DNA from: Camarhynchus parvulus
Taxonomy: Eukaryota; Chordata; Aves; Passeriformes; Thraupidae
Length of the DNA stretch: 64,000 nt
Assembly (NCBI RefSeq): GCF_901933205.1
Contig: NC_044596.1
Location: forward strand, 1,986,001 to 2,050,000
Direction of reading: 5' to 3'
Below are positions 11,683 through 24,000 of the stretch, piece after piece. Made by a program: the position numbers and the translations under genes. The notes beneath the pieces were generated by a model. The model had not been told where the DNA came from. It saw only the letters and a list, made by a program, of their open reading frames with translations, and ran no database searches. Positions within the stretch are counted from its first letter, which is position 1. Each line of letters begins with the position of its first letter.

Positions 11683-12052
11683 GTCCTGCTGATGAAGAGG
11701 AGGTGAGGCCCGAGCTGTAGCTCCCACTCTGTGCTGCTCCCTGCGGGACCTTCCTCCTCCTCCTCCTCCTCCGTGCCCGATCCCGCGCCGGGGCCGCCCC
11801 GATGCCGAAGAACAGCAAGGTGACGCAGCGGGAGCACAGCAGCGAGCATGTCACCGAGTCGGTGGCCGACCTGCTGGCCCACCAGGAGCCCGTGGACTAC
11901 AAACGCAGCGTCCTCAACGTGGCCGGGGGGCGTGGAAAAAACCACTGGAGGCGGAGAACCGCCCGGCGTGGAACAGCAAGCTGCAGTACATCCTGGCGCG
12001 GAGGCTACTCCGGGGGGGTCTGGCCCTTCACTACCTCTCCAGAAAATGGAGG
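11683..12052 (+). CDS. SLC6A17: SLC6A17 first coding exon (N-terminus, TM1), frame-broken
   Basis: The acceptor CCCACACAG ends at 11682; a CTCCTCCTC-rich 5'UTR leads to ATG 11802. The first 42 residues ([20 protein letters not shown] onward to NVAG, ending 11927) match the family. After that, recognisable blocks sit in three different frames: [16 protein letters not shown] at 11951-11998, and a degraded [12 protein letters not shown] piece from 12033. The TM1 sodium-site stretch (family NIWRFPYL) cannot be read, and the expected donor GGAG|GTGAGA is GGAGGGGACA here. Better copies of the exon end with intact donors lie at 12322-12349 and 12616-12639. Either consensus error in GC-rich sequence or real damage; the intact downstream exons favour the former. 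Confidence 0.75.
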
Positions 12053-15000
12053 AGGGGACATGGAGGGATGGGCTCGGGTTTGGTGTTGCTGAAATGGCTC
12101 CTGAGGTGTTAAAGGGTCTTTTTTCCCAGCCCTGTGACAGAAGAAGAAGTCAAGATTCTTCAGCTCTGCTTTTCAGGGTTGTTTATTTTCTCATCTATTC
12201 CATTCTTTCTCTGGCCTGCTGAGATCTGTCCAGCAGGTTGGGTTGTGGCACAGTCCCTGCCCTTGGGGTGGTGTTAGTTCTTTATACTGCAAACTACAAG
12301 TACTTTATTTACCTTTATTTGCCCTACCTCTGCCAGAAGAATGGAGGAGGTGAGACATGGGGCAGGGATGGGCTCGGGTTTGGTGTTGCTGAAATGGCTC
12401 CTGAGGGGTTAAAGGGTCTTTTTTCCCAGCCCTGCAACAGAAGAAGTCAAGATTCCTCAGCTCTGGTATTCAAGGTTGTTTATTTTCTCTTATTTATTCC
12501 ATTCTTTCTCTGACCTGCTGAGATCTGTCCAGCAGGTTGGGCTGTGGCACAGTCCCTGCCCTTGGGGTGGTGTGAGTTCTTTATACTAAGAACTACGTGT
12601 ACTTTATTTACAATAACCTCTGCCAGAAGAATGGAGGAGGTGAGACATGGGGCAGGGGATTTGTGTTGCTGAAATGGCTCCTGAGGGATTAAAGAGTCTT
12701 TTTTCCCAGCCCCGTGACAGAAGAAAAAGTTGAGATTCGTTGGCTCTGCTTTTCAGGGTTGTTTATTTTCTCTCATCTATTCCATTCTGTCTCTGACCTG
12801 CTGAGGTCTGTCCAGCAGGTCGGGTTGTGGCACAGTCCCTGCCCTTGGGGTGGTGTTAACTTTTTATACTAAAAACTACTTGTACTTTATTTACAATAAT
12901 TTTCCAATACCTATCACCTTTGTTAGACAGTCTGTCTCTACTCTAAACCAATGCAAAAGTGTCACCATCCCAGCAGAAGATGGAGGACAAGAAGAAGAAG
13001 AAAGACAGGACACACCCAGATTCCTCCATCTTGCCTCTTGAACCCCCATTCTAAATCCCCAAAATTCTACTTTTCCACCCTGTGACAAATTCACTATCAT
13101 TCTACTCAAACTCTTGTGGCTTGTGAATCTTCACACAAAGTTGGTAATTGTTTCTATGGGTTAAAATCCAAGGCACAGGTGTCTTTGACTCCATGCCAAG
13201 GTCTCTGAGCCCCTTGCCAGGGTCTCCAATCACCCAGGGCAGGCAGAGGAATGTCCTGGGTTCCAACAGGACAGGATCAGCCCTTGGAGAAGGGGGTGTG
13301 ACCCAACCCTGCCTTGCTGCGTGTTGGGGTGTGGATCCAGGAGAGGACAGGGGTGATTTGGGCTCTAGAATGGGTTATTTGGTATTGGTGCTAGGATGTC
13401 TGACGGGTGAGGAGACCGCTGTGCAGAACGCCATGATATCAGAAAGCTAATTAATTACTTTATTACACTATAACTAAATTACAGAATATTACACTAACAA
13501 GAACTATCATAACTAACTAACTAAAAAAACCTCTGCCTGAGAGTCCTGACACACACATGTGGATCCAATTGATCAATGACTCCAAAACACCATCACCAAA
13601 ATCCAACCAAGCAATCACCTCAGGTAAACAATTTCCAGAACATTCCACAGGAGCAGCAAATGAGATAAGAATTGTTTTGATTGTTCTTTTCTCTGCTTCT
13701 CTCAGGAGAAATTCTGAGAAAGCTAAATCTCTGTCTGTTCATGTGAATACCACAGTTTGGGCTCTAAAGTGTGTTGTTTGGGCTCTGAAGGGGGAAAGGG
13801 CTGCCAGAAGTTGTGCTGAGACGTGGAGATCTCCAGGATGGCCTTTTCCTAAAGAGGCTCCAAAGTCACGGTGAATCCCAGCTTGGGAACCAGGATTTCT
13901 GGCTGCTCCCCTTATTCCTGTTGGGAATATTTATTTGCAGGTGACATCAGCCCCAGTATCCCTAGAGCTTTGTGGTTCTCTGATCCCTCACCGTAACCCC
14001 AGTGGCAGCTCGGGGCCGTGGCTGAGGTCCCCAGCGTCAGGAATGACCCAGGTTAGCAGTGATGGGCACAGAGCAATGTTGGCACAGTGCTGTGCTCCCT
14101 CTGCTGTGCTTTTTCCAGCCCCAGCACTCTAGAGCTGTAGGCTGTGTGGTTCTCTGACCCCTAACCCTAGTGCCTAATTTGGAAATTAGGGCTAAAAAGG
14201 GACCCATTTCCCTGGTCCTTGAAGCCACATTTTGTGGTCCCATCCCATTCCCAAACCCTCCTTGCAGCCAGCCCATTCTCCCATCCCACTCCAAGCCTCC
14301 TCCTCGGGTTTCCAAGAGCAGCCCAGAGGGTCAGGTCCCTCCCAGCTGCGCTCAGCCCCACCACCCTTCATCACACCGATGAGAAGGTGGGTTCCTCATC
14401 ATAAATCCAAACCCAGCCCTGCTGGAGGGAGCCAGGACAGTACCCCTGTCCTCTCTGTGTTCCCAGTGTTCCATCCTTCGCCGTGGCCCCAGCCCTGCAG
14501 CTGCCCTCAATAATTCAAACATCTCCTGTGTCACATCAGGATGAGTCATTGTGGAGTGCAGTCAGCACTCCCCTCCCTCCCAGGGCTGCTCAGCCCCATT
14601 CCCTTCCCTCCCCATCCAGGATGGAGCTGGAAGTGCCCAGCTCCTGCATCCCAGCACCTCCCAGAGCCCTGCTTCAGCTCAGCACAGCTCTTCATGGGTG
14701 CTCACCCCAAATTCAGGGCTGGGAGAGGTCGGTGCAGCCCTGTTGGCTTCATCACACAGCTGCCCACAGCTGGCCTCTGATTGCCAAGAAAGTTTTCCCC
14801 ATTAAATGAGATTTAGAACCAGATTTCCCCATTAAATGATATTTAGAACCAGATTTCCACATTAAATTAGATTTTTAAACCAGATTTAGAGCCAGAGGTT
14901 GGAGAACCAGCATCCTCCTTTTCCACAAGGATTAACCCAGCTGTGCTTCAGTTTCCCCCATGCCACAGCAATCCTTAATTAACCATAATTAGTGCACCCA

Positions 15001-18000
15001 GTGAAAAATCCTCAGCTTAGGCTGAGCTCTCTGCTGTCCTGGTTTTCTGGGGGGCTTTGGCCTCAGCTGAGCAGTGCTGGGTGATGGGAGGTGCCACTGG
15101 CATTCCCAGGCTGGGATTCCTCCTGGTGTATTCCTCAAACCCAGGGCTGAACTTGCTGTCTGTGTGTGGGGAGCATTAAAGAAGTGGTTTTGGACACAAG
15201 GCCCGATGGGATGTGGAATGGGGATGGGGACAGGGGCAGCAGAGCCCTGACAATGCTGCAGCAGAGGGGATGAGCAATGGGTTTGACCCACCCTGTGCAG
15301 GGATCCTATTTGTCCTTACTTTCCTACTTCTTGCATAATTTTTCTGCTGACAAACCTCATGGCTGCTGCTTGGCTCCAATCACAGTTCTGCTGTCCCTGA
15401 GGCCTTTTGCACTTTTCCCAAACCCTCTGATTTTATGGATTCCCACATGCAATTTCTCTCCCTGCCCCCATTTTTAACTCGCCATCTCCACCCAGGATAA
15501 GAATAGCATTATGAGTCTTGAGGATTTTCAGGCCTTTTTGTGCCTTTTTCACTGAGACCTATTGCTGGTCGGGGATCTATGTACAAATCACAAATGGGAT
15601 GGGACTGTTAGGAACATGCCTTGAGCTGTTTGATTTTCCAGTATCAGTCTCATTCCATGGTTATGACAATGGGAAGATGCCAGCAGCTCACATCCCAGGC
15701 AGCAGACCAAGAACTCAATGTTGCAATTCACTTTAAAAGCTTTTTGACCAATCACACAAAGCAAAAGCACACTGACAGTATTTACATGTGTATAGTATAT
15801 ATTCTATATTGACAGCAGTTCTATCCACCACTATCAGCACACATACCATTGGTTAAAACAATGCTTGCTGATTCAAATACAATACCTGCTTGTAAGCCTT
15901 CAAACACAATGCACAGAGCTCCATTATTAAGCTTAGAACTTTCTAATATCTCTCTAGATAATATTTTCTGCAGCTTAGGGAGTTATTCTAGCCAAGTGTT
16001 AATACACAGACCATTGTTCTATTTGTCCTTGCTTTTCTACTTCTTGCACAATTTTTCTGCTGACCAATCTCATGGCTGCTGCTTAGCTCCAATCACAGTT
16101 CTGCTGTTTCTGAGGCCTTTTGCAGCTTTCCCAAACCCCTCTGATTTTATGGATTCCCGCACTCAATTTCTCTCCCCTGCCCCCATTTTTAACTCACCAT
16201 CCCCACCCATGCTGGGGCTGATCCTCTTTGCAGAGTCCCTGCTTGGAGCTGCATCCCCTGCCCTGGTCCTGCCTGGCCTGGGGAGTGGTGGCTGTCACTG
16301 GAGTGTCCATCCAGGGGCACTGAGCCAGGCAGGGAGTGGGACAAGCAGCTGCTTTTAGGGGCTCCTTGCTGTGACAGAACATCTTCCTGCAGCAGGACTT
16401 CAAACAAAATCTTTACAAGCTGCCCCAACCATTGCCACTATTCCATGGATGGGGAAACTGAGGCACAGAGCTGGGAACTGCCTTGAGCAGCCGATTGCTG
16501 GGCTCTGCTGGGTTTTTCTTTTGCCCAAGTTGCATCATCTGTCTGTCCCATGGGGCAGGCACCGATTCTCTGCCCTTTCCTCCTGCCATGTCTCTTGGCT
16601 GGGGTTCCCACCAGGCTGTGAGGTGCTGCCAGCAGCGGTGCAGGGGTTTGGGTGTTGGGGAAGATGAAACAGGAAAGCCTTATAAATATGATTGTCTGGC
16701 ACAAGATTTTGAGAATATGGAAATTATAAGTGAGATTGAAATGAAAGCAAGCTTTGAGATACCTCAGTTACTGAACAACTGGAAAACAATGGTGTGGCCA
16801 GCTGAAGGTAATCCCCTTTTGATGGAACAACACCCTCTGCTTGCAGACAGGCCCAAGGGTCAGAGCAGACCCTGCCAGCTTGGCAGAACGGCCCAAAAGA
16901 GGAGTTTTTAGGGTTTAAAATGTAACACAGTGTGGTAATGTAATGATTCTTATAGGCTGTATAGAAATGCTATAGGATTTGTATCTTGTACTAGATTGGT
17001 TAGTGAGAATTAGAATATTCAACACAGAAGAAGATTTATGGCATTGTAACGGGAACTTCACTCTCTTACTCTTACCTCTTGTCTCTTAGCTCTTGCCTTT
17101 CACTCTCTGACCCCTTTTAATTTCTTACCCTTTCACTCTCTTACCCTCTCACCCTCTCTCCCCCTCTCTTCTCTCAGTCCTGCTCCAGCTGTGGCTGGCA
17201 GCTCCCAGCAGGGCCCTGCACCCAGGCCCTTTGCAATAAACCCCAAGTTCCCAGCCCTGGCTGCAGAGATCTCTCGTCTCCGTCTGTCCCCACCGTCCTA
17301 CCCCCCGATGCTCCGACATTTGGGAGGGATGGACAGACAGACAGAGCTTTCCTGGCGCTTGAGCAGCTCCAGGATGTGAAGGCGGCGGCTGCTTTCCCTG
17401 CTGCTCCCCCAGCAGGTGTGTGCGGGGGAGAACAGCTTCGTGCTGCTGCCAGGATGGGCTGCAGCCAAATTCCCAGGACTCCAGCAGGGGCTGGCAGCTC
17501 TGCCCTGGTGCTGCACGGCCGTGGGCTGCTGCTCACCTTTCCAGGCACCACAGCAAGAGAATCTCCAATGCTGGACAAATTTGCATCTGAATCTGTCTCA
17601 CGTTCACCTGTCTGTAGGTTGATATAGCCAGGAGAGTGTTGCACAGATGGGATGCTTGTGGTCCTTCCTGACTTTCCCTGAGCTCCAGCTCTGCTCTCTG
17701 CCTCTCCTTTTACCCTCCCACTCACCCTGGGCTGCTGCACCTCAATATTGCCAGCTGGAGATCTATGTACAAATCACAAATGGGATGGGACTGTTAGGAA
17801 TGTGCCTTGAGCTGTTTTATTTTCCAGCATCAGTCTCATTCCATGGTTATGACAACGGGAAGATGCCACCAGCTCACATCCCAGGCAGCAGACAAAGAAC
17901 TCAATGTTGCAATTCACTTTAAAAGTTTTTTGACCAATCACACAGAGCAAAAGCACACTGACAGTATTTATATCTGTATAGTATATATTCTACATTGACA

Positions 18001-21000
18001 GCAGTTCTGTCCACCACTATCAGCACACGTACCTTTGGTTAAAACAATGTTTGCTTATTCAAATACAATACCTGCTTGTAAGCCTTCAAACACAGAGCAC
18101 AGAGCTCCATTATTAAGCTTAGAACTCTCTAATATCTTGCTAGATAAACTTTTCTGCAGCTTAGGGAGTTATTCTAGACAAGTATTAATACACAGATCAT
18201 TGCTGGATTTGTCCTTACTCTCTACTTCTCATATAATTTTTCTGCTGACCAATCTCATGGCTGCTGCTTAGCTCCAATCACAGTTCTGCTGTTTCTGAGG
18301 CCTTTTGCAGCTTTCCCAAACCCTTCTGATTTTATGGATTCCCACACTCAATTTCTCTGCCTGCCCCCATTTTTAACTCACCATCCCCACCCATGCTGGG
18401 GCTGATCCTCTTTGCAGAGTCCCTGCTTGGAACTGCATCCCCTGCCCTGGTCCTGCCTGGCCTGGGGAGTGGTGGCTGTCACTGGAGTGCCAATCCAGGC
18501 GGGAATTTTGGTTGTCTTTGGACCTTCTGCTGCCCTGCAGGAGCCAGCACATTCTCCTGAGCCCATTCCTGAGTTCCTGGCAGGAGCTGGAGCTGTTCCT
18601 CAGGCAGGAGCTGCAGCGTGAGTCATCGCATCCCTTACGGCCATCGCTTCTGCTTCGGGAACCACCAGCTCCTCTCCAGCCCCAGCACTCAGACAGACAT
18701 TAATCGAGTTTTAATCTGAGCTGTTTCCACTCCTTGGCCATGCAGGGTGGCACATGGCACGGTGATGCTGCTGCTGGCAATGTGGGATGTCCAGGGGGAT
18801 GTGTTGGGACAGGGGGCTTGGCTGTGCTGGGGGAACAGGATGGCTCAGGAATGAGGCCGTGTCCCCAGGGGTCAGCTCATGGAGGTGGCTCCTTGCACAT
18901 GGTGTCTTGGTTTGGAAAGCCAGGTGTCTGCTAAGCAAGGCAGGAGCCTCCCCTGAAATGGAAAATGTAAACCCCCTCCCTCCAAACTGTTATAAATTTT
19001 AGATTAAGGGACTCTCAGGCAAAAATATGGGACCAGGAATAACAGTTCTTTATTAAGGAAAGAAAATAAAAAGATTAAATAAACAATGCAATAAACCAAA
19101 ACAACACTGCCAGAGTCAGAACCCAACCTGACACCCTGTGGGTCAGGGTGCTGGCAGCAGTCCCATTGGAATTGTGGCTCAGCCCTCCTGCAGTGTCAGG
19201 GGTGGTTCTGCTGGAGCAGGGATCCTGGAGAAAGGTGCAGTCTCTGCCTCTGGAGATCCAGGGGAAGAGGCAGCTGCTGTTCCTCTGGGCAATCCAGTGC
19301 AGAAGCCGTGCTGGTGTTCCAGGATCTCCAGATTATATCCGGGTAGGAATGCTTGGCTCCTCCCTCTGGGCTCACATCTCCCCATGGGATGATGGAATTT
19401 GATCAGCCATGCAGGGACACTCACTGGCCATGAACAGAAGAGATCTCCTGGAGGGAGGATTGGTTTATGGAAGAGAAAGGAAAACTGCCCAATGAACAGA
19501 AGATCACTGCCCCAGCTCTAACAGATGGCAAATGGAATGCACATTGCCTTGCAATCCAGGACACATTGGAGATTTGTCTGTGTGGATTCAGGGAGTCCTT
19601 GGGGGCCTTGGGGTTAATCCCACATGATCCACAGCCTTTGCTTCCACACGTGTTTGCTCCTCTCCACAGCTTCTCCTCTGGCCAAGCTCTGATCTGCATT
19701 CCTGGATCACAAAGCCATGGAAACGTTTAGGTTGGAAAAGCTCTCTGAGATCATGGAGTCCAAACATGAGCCCAGCACAAGGCCACCACCAGCCCATGTC
19801 CCCAGCTGGCACACTCACATGTTTTTAAACCCTTGCAGGGAGGGGGATTCTCCTGCTGCCCTGCACAGCCTGTGCCAGTGCCTGACCATCCTTCCGTGAA
19901 GAAATTTGTCCCAATATCCAATCTCAGCCTCCCCTGGTACAACTTGGGGCTGTTTGCAAATGAACTGATGGACCAGGCAGAGCCTGCCCCAGCTCTGCCT
20001 TACTTGTCCATCTGTCCTCAGAGCAGGGAGATCTGCAATGACCTTTCTCTCCCCTTCCAGGTGCCTACCTGGTCCCTTACCTGGTCCTGCTCATCATCAT
20101 CGGGCTGCCCCTGTTCTTCCTGGAGCTGGCCGTGGGGCAGCGCATCCGCCGGGGCAGCATCGGCGTCTGGAATTACATCTGCCCCCGCCTGGGGGGCATT
20201 GGCTACGCCAGCTGCCTGGTGAGCACAGCCCGACCCCAGGGACCCTCCAGGGCCACCACGGGACCCTCCAGACCCAGGGACCCTCCAGGGCCACCCTGAG
20301 CCCCTCCAGTCCTGGGGACCCTCCAGCCCTACCTCGGGACCCTCCAGCCCCACCTCAGGGACTCTCCAGCCCTGGGGACCCTCCAAGGCCACTCTGGGTC
20401 CCTTCAGCCCCAGGGACCCTCCAGCCCCACCCTGGGGACCCTCCAGCCCCACCCCAGGGTCTGCAGGACGAGGCAAACCTCGAGGAGCCCCAGGGTGTAG
20501 GAATGCGCCCCTTGTTGATGGAGTGACAAACCTATCCTTTGCCCCCTTAAAAAGGAAAGAAGCCCAGAAGTTTCTCCCCTCAATCAAGTGAAAAGACCTC
20601 ATAGGACCTGGGGGACTTCACCTCAAAGTTAAGGATAGCAAATTGGACAGGAGTTAAAAGGTCCCACCTAATCAATTTACTAGAAAAAGAAGAGAACAAA
20701 AGAAACTGATGGCTTTTGTGAGGTGTTTTACCAGGAGCATGAACCTCTTGCACCTGGCTTGGTTTTTCTCTGTTTGTTATTTTGCCTTTTATTAAACCTT
20801 TTCATTTCCAACACTGCAACAGAAGCCATCCTGCTGATTTTTATGCCTCCAAAGGCAGCTGAGCTATCTTGGGTGTGTTATAGATCTCCAAGAGCTCATG
20901 AGACCTGGCTCAAAGAGGCTCCTATAACACCAAGGGGAGGTTCCAGAGGTCAAGCGGTGTTTTTGCAGCTCCACCCATGGCTGGGGGCTTGTGACCGTGT

Positions 21001-24000
21001 TCACAGGGGTCTTGGGATGAGGGAAGAGATGAGGATCTGACTCCATGTTTCAGAAGGCTTGATTTATTATTTTATGATATATATTATATTAAAAAAGAAT
21101 AGAAGAAAGAATTTCATCAGAAGGTTAGCTAAGCTAAGAATAGAATGGAATGATAACAAAGGTTTCTGGCTCAGACAGAGAGTCTGAGCCAGCTGACTGT
21201 GATTGGCCATTAATTATAAACAACTACATGAGACCAATCACAGATGCACCTGTTGCATTCCACAGCAGCAGATAACCATTATTTACATTTTGTTCCTGAG
21301 GCTCTCAGCTTCTCAGGAGAAAAAATCCCAAGGAAAGGATTTTTCATGAAAAGATGTCTGTGACAGGGGCTGGTTTGCGAATGCTCCCACACCTGATCCC
21401 AGCAGCCCCGGAGATGCTCTGGGCACATTTCACTGCCCTGTGGTTTGATGCCGTGTCCTCCTCCTTCCTTCCCCACAGGTCTGTTTTTTTGTTGGTCTCT
21501 ATTACAACGTCATCATTGGCTGGAGCATCTTTTACTTCTTCAAGTCCTTCCAGTACCCCCTGCCCTGGAGCGAGTGCCCCATCGTGAGGAACGGCTCGGT
21601 GGCCGGTGAGGCACGGGGGGCTGGGCTGGGAGGGGGCAGGGACCGGGGCAGGGGGGCTCTGGGACCCTGTGGGACACTGCACCAGCCCCAGCAGAACGTG
21701 GGGCCACAGCAGGCAGAGGCTCCTCTCTGGCCCAGCTGCCCCGACCGTGTGGAGAGCTTCCCCCTGGGTTGGATGAGTGTCTCTGGTGCTTTCTCTCCCC
21801 ACTGATGGGATTTGATGCCAGTTTGGCCATCCAGAGTCCCCACTGATGGAATTTGATGCCAGTTTGGCAATCCAGAATGGTATTTGATGCCACTCTGGCA
21901 ATCCAGAGTCCCCACTGATGGGATTTGATGCCTTTGGGAATCCAGAGTCCCTACTGATGGAATTTGATGCCAGTTTGGGAATCCAGAATTGGATTTGATG
22001 CCACTCTGGCAATCCAGAGTCCCCATTGATGGGATTTGATGCCTTTGGGAATCCAGAGTCCCTACTGATGGGATTTGATGCCAGTTTGGGAATCAGAATT
22101 GGATTTGATACCAGTTTGGCCATCCAGAGTCCCCACTGATGGGATTTGATACCAGTTTGGCAATCCAGAGTCCCTACTGATGGGATTTGATGCCACTTTG
22201 GCAATCCAGAGTCCCCACTGATGGCATTTGATACCAGTTTGGGAATCCAGAATCCTGAATCCCCACTGATGGGATTTGATGCCAGTGAAAAATTTATTTA
22301 AAAAAAATTTATAAAAAAAAAAAAAAACAAAAAGATATAAAAAACCACCCCTTTGGGAATCCACAATCCCCACTGATGGGATTTGATACCACTTTGGCAA
22401 TCCAGAGTCCCCACTAATGGGATTTGATGCCACTCTGGCAATCCAGAGTCCCCACTGATGGGATTTCCAGGCTGCTTGAGGCCAGGATCTGACCCTGGAC
22501 CATGGAGGGAGGCAGTGAGAGTCAGGCAGGGGCTGCTCCACGGCCTGCCTGAGACATGGATGGAGCTAATGGTGTTTTATAACATCTGAGCATCAGCCTG
22601 GGACTCTGAGAGGTTTTATAGCAAATGAAAATGTCTCTCCCTGTATTTAACATCTCATTTTCACCCGGCAGTAGTTTTATGTCCTGTCTCTTCTTTTCCC
22701 TGCTAAGAATGAGCCCCATAATTTCTACCCCTCGGTTTCCAGAGGTGTCTCCCTTCCCTGGCTGCCTCCAGCAGGTCTCTGTGACCGTGTTCGCAGGGGT
22801 CTTAGGATGAGGGAAGAGACGAGGATCTGACTCCATGTTTCAGCAGGCTTGATTTATTATTTTATGATATATATTACATTAAAACTGTACTAAAAGAATA
22901 GAAGAAAGGATTTCATCAGAAGGCTAGCTAAGAATAGAAAAAGAAAGAATGATAACAAAGGTTTGTGGCTTGGACTCTCTGTTCGAAGCCAGCTGGGCTG
23001 TGATTGGCCATTAATTAGAAACAACCAAGATGGGTCAAATGCAGATCCACCTGTTGCATTCCATAGCAGCAAATAACCATTGTTTACATTTTGTTCCTGA
23101 GGCCTCTCAGCTTCTCAGGAGGAAAAATCCTAAGGAAAGGATTTTCCATAAAAGATGTCTGTGACAAGTGTCTGACATTTGGCCAGCCCAGGAGACAGTG
23201 GATGCCTCTCCCCTCATGCTCTCCTGCCTCTCTCCTGCAGTTGTGGAGACAGAATGTGAGAGGAGCTCAGCCACCACCTACTTCTGGTACCGGGAGGCCC
23301 TGGACATCTCCAACTCCATCTCTGAGAGTGGGGGGCTCAACTGGAAGATGACCCTGTGTCTGCTGGTGGCCTGGAGCCTTGTGGGCTTGGCCATGATCAA
23401 AGGCATCCAGTCCTCGGGGAAGGTGGGTGTTGGTGGCCACCTGAGCCTGGCTGGGCTCTGTCCTGGGAGCAGGAACCGGCTGGGCACACTGTCCTGTGTC
23501 CCATTTCCAGAGGATTCTGTGTCCCCTGGGATGGTCACACCCGCTCCGCAGCTGGGGTCACCTCTGGAGGGATCCAGAATAAGATCACAAGAGGGTTTAG
23601 GGAAGAGGTTTAGTTCAACTGGCACGTGCATCCAGGCCTCGGTCACCAGCACGGAGAATCCCCCTGAGCTCCAGCACTTCACAGAATGAGTTAGGTTGGA
23701 AAAGGCCTTTGAGGCCATCAGGTCCAGCCTGTGAGCCAACACCACCCTGTCAGCCAGAGCATGGCACTGAGAGCCACATCCAGCCTTTCATTAAACACCT
23801 CCGGGGATGATGACTCCAGCAGCTCCCTGGGCAGCCCCTTGTGATGCCCGGTCACTACTTCTTAATGTCCAGCCTAAAGCCCCCTTGGTGCAGCTTGAGG
23901 CTGTGTCCTCTTGTCTTGTCCTGGGAGCAGAGCCTGACCCCCCCTGGCTGCACCCTCAGGGAGCTGTAGGGAGGGATGGGGTCCCCCCTGAGCCTCCTCT

